From contig NZ_JAQWCQ010000007.1 of the NCBI RefSeq assembly GCF_028705895.1, forward strand, positions 1-64,000: a stretch of 64,000 nucleotides of DNA, written 5' to 3'. Positions 16,811-25,577 of this stretch are shown one piece after another (positions within the stretch are counted from its first letter, which is position 1; every line of letters starts with the position of its first letter). The DNA is from Massilibacteroides sp. (GTDB taxonomy: Bacteria > Bacteroidota > Bacteroidia > Bacteroidales > Tannerellaceae). The position numbers and the translations under genes were made by a program. The notes under the pieces were generated by a model. That model searched no databases. It had not been told where the DNA came from and was given only the letters and a program-made list of their open reading frames with translations.

Positions 16811-17344
16811 ATGTTTGAAAAACGTTTCTTATTTTCAGGTCTATTTTTCTTTTTTGTCGCTCTGTTTCTGTCCTCCTGTAGCAGTAAGCAGCAAGTTACT
16901 CTTCCTCCTAATTTTAAGGGTCCGAAAGAGTTAGGAAGAATATATGGCATGCGGATCACTCCGGATGACAATATCTACCTCTACAATGCGGGCGCTCACT
17001 GGATAGGAACACCTCATCGTTTGGGTGGCATGAACAGACGTGGGGTGGATTGTTCTGGGTTCGTAAATATTCTCTATCAGGATATTTATGGAATAAAATT
17101 AGCCCGCTCGTCGGCCGAAATGCTGAAAAAGAATTGTCGGAAAGTGAGCCGGGGAAAACTCAGGGAGGGAGATCTGGTTTTCTTCCAGACCGGAAGAGGT
17201 AAGAAGAAAACACCGAATCATGTGGGTATCTATCTGAAGAATGGACGATTCATTCATGTAAGCACTTCCCGAGGTGTTATGGTAAGTAGTCTGAGCGAAC
17301 CTTATTATATGCGGACATGGATCACCGGAGGGCGCGTTAAGTAG
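16811..17344 (+). CDS. NlpC/P60 family (C40) cell-wall peptidase lipoprotein
   Basis: A 177-residue lipoprotein. The signal peptide ends in a lipobox (FLSSC). The NlpC/P60 domain covers ~55-175: catalytic Cys in RGVDCSGFVNILYQ, catalytic His in TPNHVGIYLKNGRFIHVS and a further polar residue downstream. It should cut peptidoglycan stem peptides between D-Glu and the diamino acid, as in the Spr/NlpC group. It has its own promoter and stands alone between the divergent fur gene and serS. Confidence 0.92.
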   Translation: MFEKRFLFSGLFFFFVALFLSSCSSKQQVTLPPNFKGPKELGRIYGMRITPDDNIYLYNAGAHWIGTPHRLGGMNRRGVDCSGFVNILYQDIYGIKLARSSAEMLKKNCRKVSRGKLREGDLVFFQTGRGKKKTPNHVGIYLKNGRFIHVSTSRGVMVSSLSEPYYMRTWITGGRVK

Positions 17345-17384
17345 TTTTTCTTCCTGTATTACTATACAACACTTCCTTTTTACG

Positions 17385-17392
17385 TATCTTTG
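17385..17392 (+). promoter_or_regulatory. -7 promoter element of serS (TAtcTTTG)
   Basis: TATCTTTG is a full match to TAnnTTTG, 36 nt before the serS ATG at 17429. I see no T-box-like leader in the short 5' region. Confidence 0.6.
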
Positions 17393-17428
17393 CTTCACTT
17401 AATGAACAATAAATAGAGAAGTTAACGT

Positions 17429-18700
17429 ATGCTGACGCTTAAAGTAATTACGGAAAATCCCGATGCAGTAATCGAGGGATTAGCAAGAAAGCATTTTGAT
17501 GCGAAAGAATTAATAACGAAAGTTATTGAGTTAGATAAAACAAGACGAAACACGCAGGTTGTGTTAGATGCGAATCTGGCAGAACTTAATTCCATATCGA
17601 AAACCATCGGGCAGTTGATGAAAGAAGGTAAAAAAGAGGAAGCAGAGGCAGCCCGTGCCAAGGTAAACGAAATGAAGGAGGGCAATAAAGTCCTTGAAGA
17701 AACGAAATCCAACGCAGAACAGGAAATTCAGAACATATTAGTATTGATCCCCAATCTTCCGCACTCATCTGTTCCAGAGGGCAGAACGGCTGAAGAAAAT
17801 CTGGTGGAAAGAAGCGGAGGTGTTATACCCGAACTGGGTGAAGAAGCTTTACCACACTGGGATCTGGCAAAAAAGTACGATCTGATCGACTTTGAATTAG
17901 GTGTAAAAATCACAGGGGCAGGTTTCCCTGTATATAAGGGATATGGTTGCCGTCTGCAACGGGCATTAATCAATTTCTTCTTGGATAATGCGCGTGAAGC
18001 AGGTTACTTAGAAATACAACCTCCTTATGTAGTAAATGCGGATTCGGGATACGGAACAGGGCAGTTACCGGATAAAGAAGGACAGATGTATCATGCAACA
18101 GCTGATGATCTTTATCTTATTCCGACGGCAGAAGTTCCTGTTACCAATATATACAGAGATGTGATCCTGAATGAATCGGATCTTCCGGTTAAAAACACAG
18201 CTTATTCAGCTTGTTTCCGCCGTGAAGCAGGTTCATACGGAAAAGATGTACGCGGGTTGAATCGTTTACATCAGTTCGATAAAGTTGAAATCGTTCGTAT
18301 TGACAAACCGGAACATTCTTACGACTCTTTGACTGAAATGGTCAACTACGTTCAAACATTGGTGGAAAAGTTAGAACTTCCCTGGCGTATTCTTCGTTTG
18401 TGTGGAGGTGATATTAGTTTTACTTCTGCATTAACGTTTGACTTTGAGGTGTATTCTGCAGCTCAGAAACGTTGGTTGGAAGTTAGTTCGGTCTCTAATT
18501 TCGAAAGTTATCAGGCTAACCGACTGAAATGTCGTTATCGCGACGAAAATAAGAAAACGCAATTATGCCATACATTAAATGGTAGTGCGTTAGCATTACC
18601 CCGTATAGTTGCCGCTTTACTTGAAAATAATCAAACCCCGGAAGGAATCCGCATACCAAAGGCATTAGTTCCCTATACAGGATTTAAGTTGATCAAATAA
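17429..18700 (+). CDS. serS: Seryl-tRNA synthetase
   Basis: A 423-residue class II aminoacyl-tRNA synthetase that charges tRNA-Ser. The N-terminal long coiled-coil arm, which contacts the tRNA variable loop, is at ~30-110 (ELDKTRRNTQVVLDANLAELN to LEETKSNAEQEIQNIL). Class II motif 2 is visible at ACFRREAGSYGKDVRGLNRLHQF and motif 3 at NGSALALPRIVAALLENNQ. Length is normal. It is transcribed alone; the following 1.3 kb is non-coding and holds a palindrome and dispersed repeat copy B. Confidence 0.97.
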   Translation: MLTLKVITENPDAVIEGLARKHFDAKELITKVIELDKTRRNTQVVLDANLAELNSISKTIGQLMKEGKKEEAEAARAKVNEMKEGNKVLEETKSNAEQEIQNILVLIPNLPHSSVPEGRTAEENLVERSGGVIPELGEEALPHWDLAKKYDLIDFELGVKITGAGFPVYKGYGCRLQRALINFFLDNAREAGYLEIQPPYVVNADSGYGTGQLPDKEGQMYHATADDLYLIPTAEVPVTNIYRDVILNESDLPVKNTAYSACFRREAGSYGKDVRGLNRLHQFDKVEIVRIDKPEHSYDSLTEMVNYVQTLVEKLELPWRILRLCGGDISFTSALTFDFEVYSAAQKRWLEVSSVSNFESYQANRLKCRYRDENKKTQLCHTLNGSALALPRIVAALLENNQTPEGIRIPKALVPYTGFKLIK

Positions 18701-18812
18701 CGACGATTCATTCCGGAAATTTAAGGGCGTTTCCGCGTATAAAAAAGGAGACAAAAACACCGGTTTTACGCCTAAAAATTTAGTGCTGAAAATCAACGGA
18801 TGTATTACACTG

Positions 18813-18856
18813 AAAAATATAAAGGATATAATTGCAATTATATCCTTTATATTTTT
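18813..18856. repeat. Perfect 44-nt palindrome with TGCA centre
   Basis: Positions 18813-18834 and 18835-18856 are exact reverse complements (22 bp each) with no loop and the centre TTGCAA. Each arm contains ATATAAAGGATAT. The same arm in a 40-nt perfect palindrome with the same TGCA centre recurs at 63741-63780. Imperfect versions (AAAGGTTATTTT against ATATCCTTTATAT) are found inside the dispersed repeat copies. Next to it, GTGCTGAAAATCAACGGA (18782-18799) has a close inverse counterpart near 63795-63815. This looks like an interspersed palindromic (REP-like) repeat of this genome. Confidence 0.8.
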
Positions 18857-18880
18857 TTCTATATTACTATGCCTTTTTTT

Positions 18881-19820
18881 GGATCAGGCAAAATATCCGG
18901 TTGTTATGGTAATCACCCATCGTGATACGTCTATACTGCAAACTGGCATTTTAGAGGCCAATGTCATCAACTCAAACTTCTTGCTCCACTTTAGTCTTAC
19001 TATTCATCGAATAATTCCGGCTGAAAGCCGAGTATATATCAGCCCAACACAACGTGTTGGGTAATAGGACACCCTTCCTTTGCGGCCTGAAAGGACAGTA
19101 TAAACCTACCCTAACAGTTGGGCTATAATATAGCAGGCTTTCAGCCTTAAAGCCAAACTGTATAGCTTAAGTTGATGACATTGGTTTAGAGACTACGCTG
19201 AGCAGAGGCTTCCAACAAAATCAATCCCGTTCATATTCTTAATTTACAATACCTTAAAATCAATCGAATAGTTTTTATTTTTTGTGTTTTATTTTGACAA
19301 ATAGATACTTTTTTCGCCCTTTTACTTACGCGTAAAAAAATGTCCATCCTTGTTTTTTGATTTATAGCATCGTTTCAGACCAATAAATATTGTATTTAGA
19401 CTAAAATAGCCCGTTTTTTACCGAAAATATAAAGGTTATTTTCTGAAAAATATCCTTTATATTCAAAAAAAGAATAGAATCTTTTTCCAAAAAGAATAGG
19501 GAGATTTTATCCATTGCCTTTTTTTGTTCAATTTTGATAATTCAAAAAAAACGGGCATGCCGTATCGTGCGTTTTAAGTGTGGTTTTTCGGTGTTTGTTT
19601 TTCAGGGACATATATTGTCATTTTATTTAATAAAGCGCGTTAAAACAACGCTGTTGAAGCCGACGACAATTTGTCTGAAAATGACAAATTTTGCTATTAT
19701 TTTGTTTTTCATTTCACTCTTTTATATTTGCTGTCCACGATTTGTTTTAACCTATCGAGGTAATCCCATTAAAAACGACATAATCCAAGTGTAATAACAA
19801 CCGGGATTTCGGACTGATCC
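18881..19820 (+). mobile_element. Dispersed repeat copy B: complete 940-bp non-coding element with terminal inverted repeats
   Basis: The element starts with GGATCAGGC (18881) and ends with GGACTGATCC (19820). The two ends are imperfect terminal inverted repeats of 27 bp: the outer 7 bp GGATCAG and an inner 11-bp core CCGGTTGTTAT are identical, and about 21 of 27 positions match. An 8-bp CTTTTTTT lies directly outside both ends (18873-18880 and 19821-19828), compatible with a target duplication but low in complexity. The left third contains a nested fold-back (18958-19184). The rest is AT-rich with no convincing gene. It is a non-autonomous, MITE-like element. Copy A (1935-2547) and inverted copy C (34612-35519) belong to the same family. 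Confidence 0.8.
18958..19184. repeat. Nested fold-back inside repeat copy B
   Basis: Three inverted repeats are nested. The outer is CCAATGTCATCAACT at 18958-18972 against its exact complement at 19170-19184. The middle is GGCTGAAAGCC at 19019-19029 against GGCTTTCAGCC at 19136-19146. The inner is AGCCCAAC at 19041-19048 against GTTGGGCT at 19117-19124. The inner arm can alternatively pair locally (CCCAACAC/GTGTTGGG, 19043-19061). The same structure is present in copy C. Similar CTGAAAGCC / CCCAAC-GTTGGG modules occur, from memory, in other Bacteroidota genomes; I could not check this. Confidence 0.75.
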
Positions 19821-19899
19821 CTTTTTTTTGAGTCAGAATCACTCCCATTTTTACAAGTTTTTATGTCAAATATTAAATACGAAGCGGAAAAGCATTTCC

Positions 19900-19907
19900 T
19901 AAATTTG
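19900..19907 (+). promoter_or_regulatory. Candidate -7 promoter element of the aldA-lutABC operon (TAaaTTTG)
   Basis: TAAATTTG fits TAnnTTTG, 73 nt upstream of aldA. Just after it lies a short dyad (CGGAT...ATCCG, about 19916-19935) that could be a regulator site. No -33 TTTG is evident. Confidence 0.4.
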
Positions 19908-19980
19908 TAGATGACCGGATTTGTACCGATCCGATATAAGCGATTAATTTGTTTTCCTACTATACTTAATTTATATAATT

Positions 19981-21417
19981 ATGAGAAATCTGAAAATGTT
20001 CATTGATGGCAAGTTCATTGAGAACAAAGCCGAAAAATGGATCGATGTTTTGAATCCTTCCACTGAAGAAGTTATTGCCGTCCAACCGGATGGAACTGTT
20101 GAAGATGTACGTTCGGCAATCGATGCTGCCGACAAAGCGCAACCGGCATGGGAAAAGCTTCCCGCTATTCAACGTGCAGGTTATCTGATGCGTATTGCTG
20201 AAGGAATACGGAAAAGAGAAAAAGAATTGACGGATATTATCGTAGCAGAGGGCGGTAAGACACAAGGGTTGGCTAATGTTGAAGTACTTTTCACTGCCGA
20301 TTATATTGAATACATGGCCGGATGGGCACGTCGTTACGAAGGTGAAATAATTCAAAGCGACCGTCCTCATGAAAACATATTCTTGTTTAAGAAACCTATT
20401 GGGGTGACTACAGGTATTTTACCCTGGAACTTTCCGTTCTTTTTAATTGCCCGAAAAGCGGCTCCCGCCTTGGTAACGGGAAATACGATTGTAATTAAAC
20501 CAAGCCAGATAACCCCGATCAATGCCTACGTTTTTGCGGAAATCGTTGAAGAGGTTGGCTTGCCGGCAGGAGTATTCAATCTGGTTAACGGACGAGGCTC
20601 CGTGTTAGGTCGTGAACTGGCTTCAAACCCGAAAGTAGGTATGGTCAGCCTTACGGGAAGCGTAGAAGCAGGACAACAAACAATGGCGGCAGCTGCACCT
20701 AATATCACGAAAGTGTCGCTTGAATTAGGAGGAAAAGCTCCTGCTATCGTTATGGACGATGCCGATTTAGATTTAGCGGTTAAGTCTATCATCGCATCAC
20801 GTGTAATTAATACCGGACAAGTATGCAACTGTGCTGAAAGGGTGTATGTACACAGTAAGGTAAAAGACTTGTTTATTGACAAATTAGTTGCCGGTATGAA
20901 ACAGGTGAAAGCAGGAAATCCGGCGAAAATAGCTGATCTTGACATGGGACCGCTTGTTGAAGAGAAAGCATTAAAGACAGTTCAGGCAAAAGTAGAAAAA
21001 GCAATCAGTCAAGGTGCAAAATTGGTCTGCGGAGGTAATAGAATCGGAAATAAAGGTTACTTTTACGAGCCGACAGTATTGATCAATGCTACACAGAAAA
21101 TGGACATCATTCAGGAAGAAACGTTCGGTCCTGTTCTGCCCGTTGTCGAGTTTACCGACATTGAAGATGCAATCGCCTGGGCAAATGATTGTGAATACGG
21201 ATTAACTTCTTCGGTTTACACACAGAACTTAGACACTGCATTCAAACTGGTTCGTGCACTTAAATTTGGCGAGACATATATTAATAGAGAAAACTTTGAG
21301 GCAATGCAGGGATTCCATGCGGGCTGGCGCAAGTCCGGCATCGGAGGAGCAGACGGCAAACATGGTTTAGAAGAATACCTGCAAACACATGTAGTGTACC
21401 TCGAAACAAAAGCTTAG
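19981..21417 (+). CDS. aldA: Aldehyde dehydrogenase AldA (lactaldehyde/glycolaldehyde dehydrogenase type)
   Basis: A 478-residue NAD-dependent aldehyde dehydrogenase with strong resemblance along its whole length to E. coli AldA (ADYIEYMAGWARRYEGEIIQSDRP, GVTTGILPWNFPFFLIARK, NREN FEAMQGFHAGWRKSG). Catalytic elements are the Glu in LELGGKAPA and the nucleophilic Cys in NTGQVCNCAERVYV. It oxidises L-lactaldehyde, from fucose and rhamnose breakdown, to L-lactate. The gene starts 160 nt after repeat copy B. It is followed 5 nt later by lutA, so the product lactate would be passed to the LutABC lactate oxidation complex. Confidence 0.95.
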   Translation: MRNLKMFIDGKFIENKAEKWIDVLNPSTEEVIAVQPDGTVEDVRSAIDAADKAQPAWEKLPAIQRAGYLMRIAEGIRKREKELTDIIVAEGGKTQGLANVEVLFTADYIEYMAGWARRYEGEIIQSDRPHENIFLFKKPIGVTTGILPWNFPFFLIARKAAPALVTGNTIVIKPSQITPINAYVFAEIVEEVGLPAGVFNLVNGRGSVLGRELASNPKVGMVSLTGSVEAGQQTMAAAAPNITKVSLELGGKAPAIVMDDADLDLAVKSIIASRVINTGQVCNCAERVYVHSKVKDLFIDKLVAGMKQVKAGNPAKIADLDMGPLVEEKALKTVQAKVEKAISQGAKLVCGGNRIGNKGYFYEPTVLINATQKMDIIQEETFGPVLPVVEFTDIEDAIAWANDCEYGLTSSVYTQNLDTAFKLVRALKFGETYINRENFEAMQGFHAGWRKSGIGGADGKHGLEEYLQTHVVYLETKA

Positions 21418-21422
21418 TGTAA

Positions 21423-22163
21423 ATGAAAATAGGGTTATTTATCCCTTGTTATGTAAACGCAGTCTATCCTGAGGTGGGTGTTGCCACTTATAAATTATTG
21501 GATTACCTTGGTTTAGACGTAGATTATCCTTTGGAACAAACCTGCTGCGGCCAGCCTATGGCCAATGCAGGCTTTGAGGACAAAGCGATTCATTTGGCCG
21601 AACAGTTCGACCATATCTTTGACGCTTACGATTATGTGGTGGGGCCATCCGCCAGTTGTGTTGCTTTCGTCCGGGAGCATCACCCCGATTTATTGAAGAA
21701 AGAAGGACATGTATGCCGTACAAGCAGTAAGACTTACGATATCTGTGAGTTTTTGCATGACATTGTAAAAGTGGACAAACTTCCGGGACGATTTCCGCAC
21801 AAGGTGAGCGTTCATAACAGTTGTCACGGAGTGCGTGAACTTCATCTCTCTTCTGCCAGTGAATTAAACATTCCTCCGTTTTCAAAAGTGAAGGATTTAC
21901 TTTCGCTAATGGAAGGCATCGAATTATTCGAGCCGGCTTATGTGGACGAATGTTGCGGTTTCGGGGGTATGTTCTCTGTCGAAGAACCTTCCGTTTCAGT
22001 CTGTATGGGACAGGACAAACTACGTAACCATATTCAGACAGGGGCAGAATATATTACGGGAGCAGATAGTTCTTGTCTGATGCATATGCAGGGAGTAGCT
22101 AAACGTGAAAATCTGCCGATCAAATTTATTCACGTAACGCAAATATTGGCATCAGGGTTATGA
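21423..22163 (+). CDS. lutA: L-lactate utilisation protein LutA (CCG-domain Fe-S protein)
   Basis: A 246-residue cytoplasmic protein of the heterodisulfide-reductase/glycolate-oxidase iron-sulfur type. It has two cysteine-rich CCG domains: EQTCCGQPMANAG near the N-terminus and DECCGFGGMFSVEEP near the C-terminus, with additional conserved Cys (HNSCHGVRELHL, SSCLMHMQG). Together with LutB and LutC it oxidises L-lactate to pyruvate. It lies 5 nt behind aldA, and its stop overlaps the lutB start by 4 bases (ATGA). Confidence 0.95.
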   Translation: MKIGLFIPCYVNAVYPEVGVATYKLLDYLGLDVDYPLEQTCCGQPMANAGFEDKAIHLAEQFDHIFDAYDYVVGPSASCVAFVREHHPDLLKKEGHVCRTSSKTYDICEFLHDIVKVDKLPGRFPHKVSVHNSCHGVRELHLSSASELNIPPFSKVKDLLSLMEGIELFEPAYVDECCGFGGMFSVEEPSVSVCMGQDKLRNHIQTGAEYITGADSSCLMHMQGVAKRENLPIKFIHVTQILASGL

Positions 22164-23560
22164 GTACGAAACATACAAAAGCCGCTGATCTGTTTATAGA
22201 GAATAAAGAACAGCAGGTGTGGCACAATAAAACTTTGCATTTTGTACGGGATAAACGAGACAAAATGGCCATGCAACTTCCGGAATGGGAAGTCTTACGG
22301 GAAACGGCGCATAAGATTAAAATGCATACGATAACGCATCTCGACCACTATCTGGATTTATTTTCAACCCGTGCGGAAGCCAACGGCATACAAGTACATT
22401 GGGCTAAAGACGCGGAAGAACATAATCAGATTGTGTACGAGATTCTGCAAAGTCATAAGGTGAGAAAATTAGTAAAAAGCAAGTCCATGCTTGCCGAAGA
22501 ATGTCATCTCAATCCGTACCTTATAGACAAAGGGATCAACGTTGTAGAAAGTGATTTGGGTGAACGTATTCTGCAATTACTGAATGAGCCACCCAGTCAT
22601 ATTGTTATGCCGGCGATCCACCTGAAACGACAAGAAGTAGGCAAACTTTTTGAGGAAAAACTGCATACTGAAAAGGACAATAGCGACCCGACCTATTTAA
22701 CTCGTGCTGCAAGGGCGCATCTGCGTGAAGAATTTCTAACAGCCGATGCCGCCATGACAGGCGCAAACTTTGGAGTTGCCGAAACAGGAGATATCGTGGT
22801 CTGCACGAACGAAGGTAATGCCGATATGGGCACTGCTCTCCCACCCCTGCATATTGTGACGATGGGTATGGAAAAAGTTATCCCCAATCTGCAATCACTT
22901 TCGGTTTTTATCCGCTTATTGGCTCGTTCTGCGACCGGACAGCCGGTCACAGCCTATACGTCTCACTATCGCAAACCTCGTGAAGGGTGTGAAATGCACT
23001 TGGTTATTGTGGACAACGGAAGAAGTGAAGCTTTATCGAATGAAGACCATATACAGACACTTAAATGTATCCGCTGTGGTGCTTGTATGAATACATGTCC
23101 GGTCTATCGTAGAAGCGGTGGTTATTCTTATACTTATTTTATTCCGGGCCCGATCGGTATAAATCTGGGCATGCTTCATGCTCCGAAAGAATATTACGAC
23201 AACCTCTCTGCTTGTTCACTCTGCTATTCGTGTAATAATGTTTGTCCTGTCAAAATCGATCTGGCAGATCAGATCTATAAGTGGCGGCAAAATCTTGATT
23301 CGTTTGGCAAGGCAGATCCGATGAAAAAGGTCATGTCTGAAGGGATGAAATTCATGTTTGAGAGACCCGCTTTATTCCGGACAGGACTAAAAATGGCGCC
23401 GATCGTCAACCACATGCCTCGTCCGCTTATTTACAACGGACTGAATGATTGGGGAAAAGGACGTGAACTTCCGCAATTTGCTTCCGAATCGTTTGCCGCG
23501 TTATGGAAAAAGGGAAAAGTAAGTGCAGCCAATCAAAAAAGAAGTAATCATGAGCAATAA
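22160..23560 (+). CDS. lutB: L-lactate utilisation protein LutB (Fe-S, LUD domain)
   Basis: A 466-residue LutB protein. An N-terminal LUD domain at ~65-300 (LTADAAMTGANFGVAETGDIVV, IRLLARSATGQPVTAYTSHY) is followed by two 4Fe-4S ferredoxin clusters, CIRCGACMNTCPVYRR and CSLCYSCNNVCPVKID, then a short C-terminal region. It transfers electrons in the LutABC lactate dehydrogenase. The start overlaps lutA by 4 nt and the end overlaps lutC by 11 nt, indicating translational coupling. Confidence 0.95.
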   Translation: MSTKHTKAADLFIENKEQQVWHNKTLHFVRDKRDKMAMQLPEWEVLRETAHKIKMHTITHLDHYLDLFSTRAEANGIQVHWAKDAEEHNQIVYEILQSHKVRKLVKSKSMLAEECHLNPYLIDKGINVVESDLGERILQLLNEPPSHIVMPAIHLKRQEVGKLFEEKLHTEKDNSDPTYLTRAARAHLREEFLTADAAMTGANFGVAETGDIVVCTNEGNADMGTALPPLHIVTMGMEKVIPNLQSLSVFIRLLARSATGQPVTAYTSHYRKPREGCEMHLVIVDNGRSEALSNEDHIQTLKCIRCGACMNTCPVYRRSGGYSYTYFIPGPIGINLGMLHAPKEYYDNLSACSLCYSCNNVCPVKIDLADQIYKWRQNLDSFGKADPMKKVMSEGMKFMFERPALFRTGLKMAPIVNHMPRPLIYNGLNDWGKGRELPQFASESFAALWKKGKVSAANQKRSNHEQ

Positions 23561-24128
23561 AGCAGCTATAATCAATCGCGTAAAACAACAGATCCGCACC
23601 CAATACGATATGCCGGTGCTTCCGATTAAAGGTATCGAATATGCCGACAAAATCGCACAGTTTAAGGAAACGCTTCGTGCAGTGGGCGGTGAAGCTGTTG
23701 AACTAAAACAAGGAGAAGACCTTGATACTGTGATCAGTTTACATTATCCGGAAGCCAAAACGATTGCATCGAATCTGGAAGACACGACATTAGCAACCAT
23801 AAGCCCGGACAACGTGAACTCTGCTCATGATTTGAAGAACATTGATCTGGCGATTGTTCGCGGAGAAATAGGCGTTGCAGAAAATGCCTGCGTATGGGTT
23901 CCGCAATTAATGAAAGAGCGGGTGATTTGTTTTATCTCCGAATACTTAGTTATTCTATTGGACAAAAACTCTGTTGTGAATAATATGCATGAGGCTTATG
24001 AGCAAATAAATTTTCATGATAGCTGCTTTGGTGTCTTTATTTCAGGCCCTTCGAAGACAGCAGATATAGAACAAGCGCTTGTTGTTGGAGCTCACGGTCC
24101 AAAAGGAGTATTGGTGATACTGCTTTGA
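23550..24128 (+). CDS. lutC: L-lactate utilisation protein LutC (LUD domain)
   Basis: A 192-residue LutC/YkgG protein made of a single LUD domain (LEDTTLATISPDNVNSAHDLKNIDLAIVRGEIGVAENACVWVP, ISGPSKTADIEQALVVGAHGPKGVLVIL). The ATG at 23550 (MSNKAAIINRVKQQI) is the likely start. A GTG at 23523 would extend the protein into lutB coding sequence without conserved residues. It is the last gene of aldA-lutABC and ends 23 nt before the convergent fumarase gene. Confidence 0.94.
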   Translation: MSNKAAIINRVKQQIRTQYDMPVLPIKGIEYADKIAQFKETLRAVGGEAVELKQGEDLDTVISLHYPEAKTIASNLEDTTLATISPDNVNSAHDLKNIDLAIVRGEIGVAENACVWVPQLMKERVICFISEYLVILLDKNSVVNNMHEAYEQINFHDSCFGVFISGPSKTADIEQALVVGAHGPKGVLVILL

Positions 24129-24151
24129 CAACAAACGCCTGTACTAAGAAT

Positions 24152-25546
24152 TTATTTTAAGCCATGTACCATATCTTCCGGACGCACCCAGGCATCGAAC
24201 TCTTCGGCAGTCAGGAATCCGGATTTTACAGCCTCTTCTTTAAGGGTCGTTCCGTTTTTGTGGGCGGCCTTTGCTATTTTAGCCGCTTTCTCGTAACCAA
24301 TATGCGGATTCAGTGCGGTAACAAGCATAAGCGAATTATTTACCAATTCATTAATTCGTGCGGTATTCGCTTCTATTCCTGAAACACAATGATCCGTAAA
24401 GGAAACCGCAGCATCCCCCAACAACTGAGCAGACTGCAAGAAATTTGCCGCAAGAACCGGTTTAAACACATTTAACTCATAATTACCATTGGCTCCGGCA
24501 AAGCTAATGGCTGCGTTATTTCCCATTACCTGCACGCAAACCATCGTTAATGCCTCGTTTTGAGTCGGATTTACTTTGCCGGGCATAATGGATGAACCGG
24601 GTTCATTTTCTGGCAAATGCAACTCCCCTATTCCCGATCTTGGCCCGGATCCAAGCAGACGAATATCCTGAGCTATTTTAAAAAGCGCAACAGCAAGCTG
24701 ATTCAGCGCACCATGCGTACCGACAATAGCATCATTTGAAGCAAGAGCTTCGAATTTATTCGGTGCTGTTACGAAAGGATGCCGGGTAAACGATGAAATA
24801 TATTCAGCGACTTTGACATCATAGCCTTTTGGAGTATTCAGCCCTGTGCCAACAGCTGTACCACCAAGCGCCAACTCAGATAAATGATCCAACGTTTTCT
24901 TTATGGCTTGTAATGCATAACCCACCTGAGCAGCATATCCGGAAAATTCCTGTCCCAAGGTAAGAGGCGTAGCATCCTGCAAATGCGTACGTCCGATCTT
25001 TACGATATTTTTAAAACACTCAGCCTTCTGCAATAAAGCCTGATGAAGTTTTTCTACAGAAGGAATCGTATGCTCTACAATTTTAGTATATGCTGCAATA
25101 TGCAAAGCTGTAGGATAGGTATCGTTAGACGATTGCGATTTATTCACGTCATCATTGGGATGAATCGGACTCTTCTCACCTAATTTTCCGCCGCTCAAGA
25201 CTAATGCACGATTTGAAATTACCTCATTGACATTCATATTCGATTGCGTACCCGAACCAGTCTGCCAGATAACTAAAGGAAACTGATCATCCAATTTCCC
25301 GGCAATTATTTCTTCACAAACAGCCGCAATCAAATCTCGTTTTTCAGGAGATAATACGCCTAATTCCGCATTCGTAAATGCTGCTGCCTTCTTTAAATAC
25401 GCAAAAGCATAGATAATCTCTTTCGGCATAGAAGCTGCCGGCCCGATCTTGAAATTGTTTCTTGATCTTTCGGTTTGTGCACCCCAATATTTATCAGCAG
25501 GCACTTTAACCTCACCCATGGTGTCTTTCTCAATACGATATTCCAT
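24152..25546 (-). CDS. fumC: Class II fumarate hydratase FumC
   Basis: A ~464-residue member of the fumarase/aspartase superfamily. Signatures are [19 protein letters not shown], the catalytic His region [21 protein letters not shown] and the superfamily loop [16 protein letters not shown]. The PTQ continuation of that loop, in place of the PxxPE seen in aspartases, together with [19 protein letters not shown], favours fumarase (fumarate plus water to L-malate). I start at ATG 25546 ([13 protein letters not shown]), the family's usual beginning. ATG 25558 would add four residues. Convergent with lutC; divergent from ferritin. Confidence 0.94.
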   Translation of the reverse strand: MEYRIEKDTMGEVKVPADKYWGAQTERSRNNFKIGPAASMPKEIIYAFAYLKKAAAFTNAELGVLSPEKRDLIAAVCEEIIAGKLDDQFPLVIWQTGSGTQSNMNVNEVISNRALVLSGGKLGEKSPIHPNDDVNKSQSSNDTYPTALHIAAYTKIVEHTIPSVEKLHQALLQKAECFKNIVKIGRTHLQDATPLTLGQEFSGYAAQVGYALQAIKKTLDHLSELALGGTAVGTGLNTPKGYDVKVAEYISSFTRHPFVTAPNKFEALASNDAIVGTHGALNQLAVALFKIAQDIRLLGSGPRSGIGELHLPENEPGSSIMPGKVNPTQNEALTMVCVQVMGNNAAISFAGANGNYELNVFKPVLAANFLQSAQLLGDAAVSFTDHCVSGIEANTARINELVNNSLMLVTALNPHIGYEKAAKIAKAAHKNGTTLKEEAVKSGFLTAEEFDAWVRPEDMVHGLK

Positions 25547-25577
25547 AATTCCGTTCATTAATTTAAAATGATAAAGT

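Noticed and set aside
18783-19064. 93-codon frame running through the 44-nt palindrome and the start of repeat copy B
   Set aside because: It crosses a perfect palindrome and an element boundary and has no counterpart in copy C. It is a chance frame.
18873-19828. Firm target-site duplication CTTTTTTT
   Set aside because: Kept only as a possibility. A homopolymer run can match by chance, and copies A and C lack one end each, so the duplication cannot be confirmed within the window.
24152-25546. Aspartate ammonia-lyase instead of fumarase
   Set aside because: The superfamily loop continues as PTQ, as in fumarase C, and not as the PxxPE of aspartases. The [17 protein letters not shown] segment also fits fumarase.
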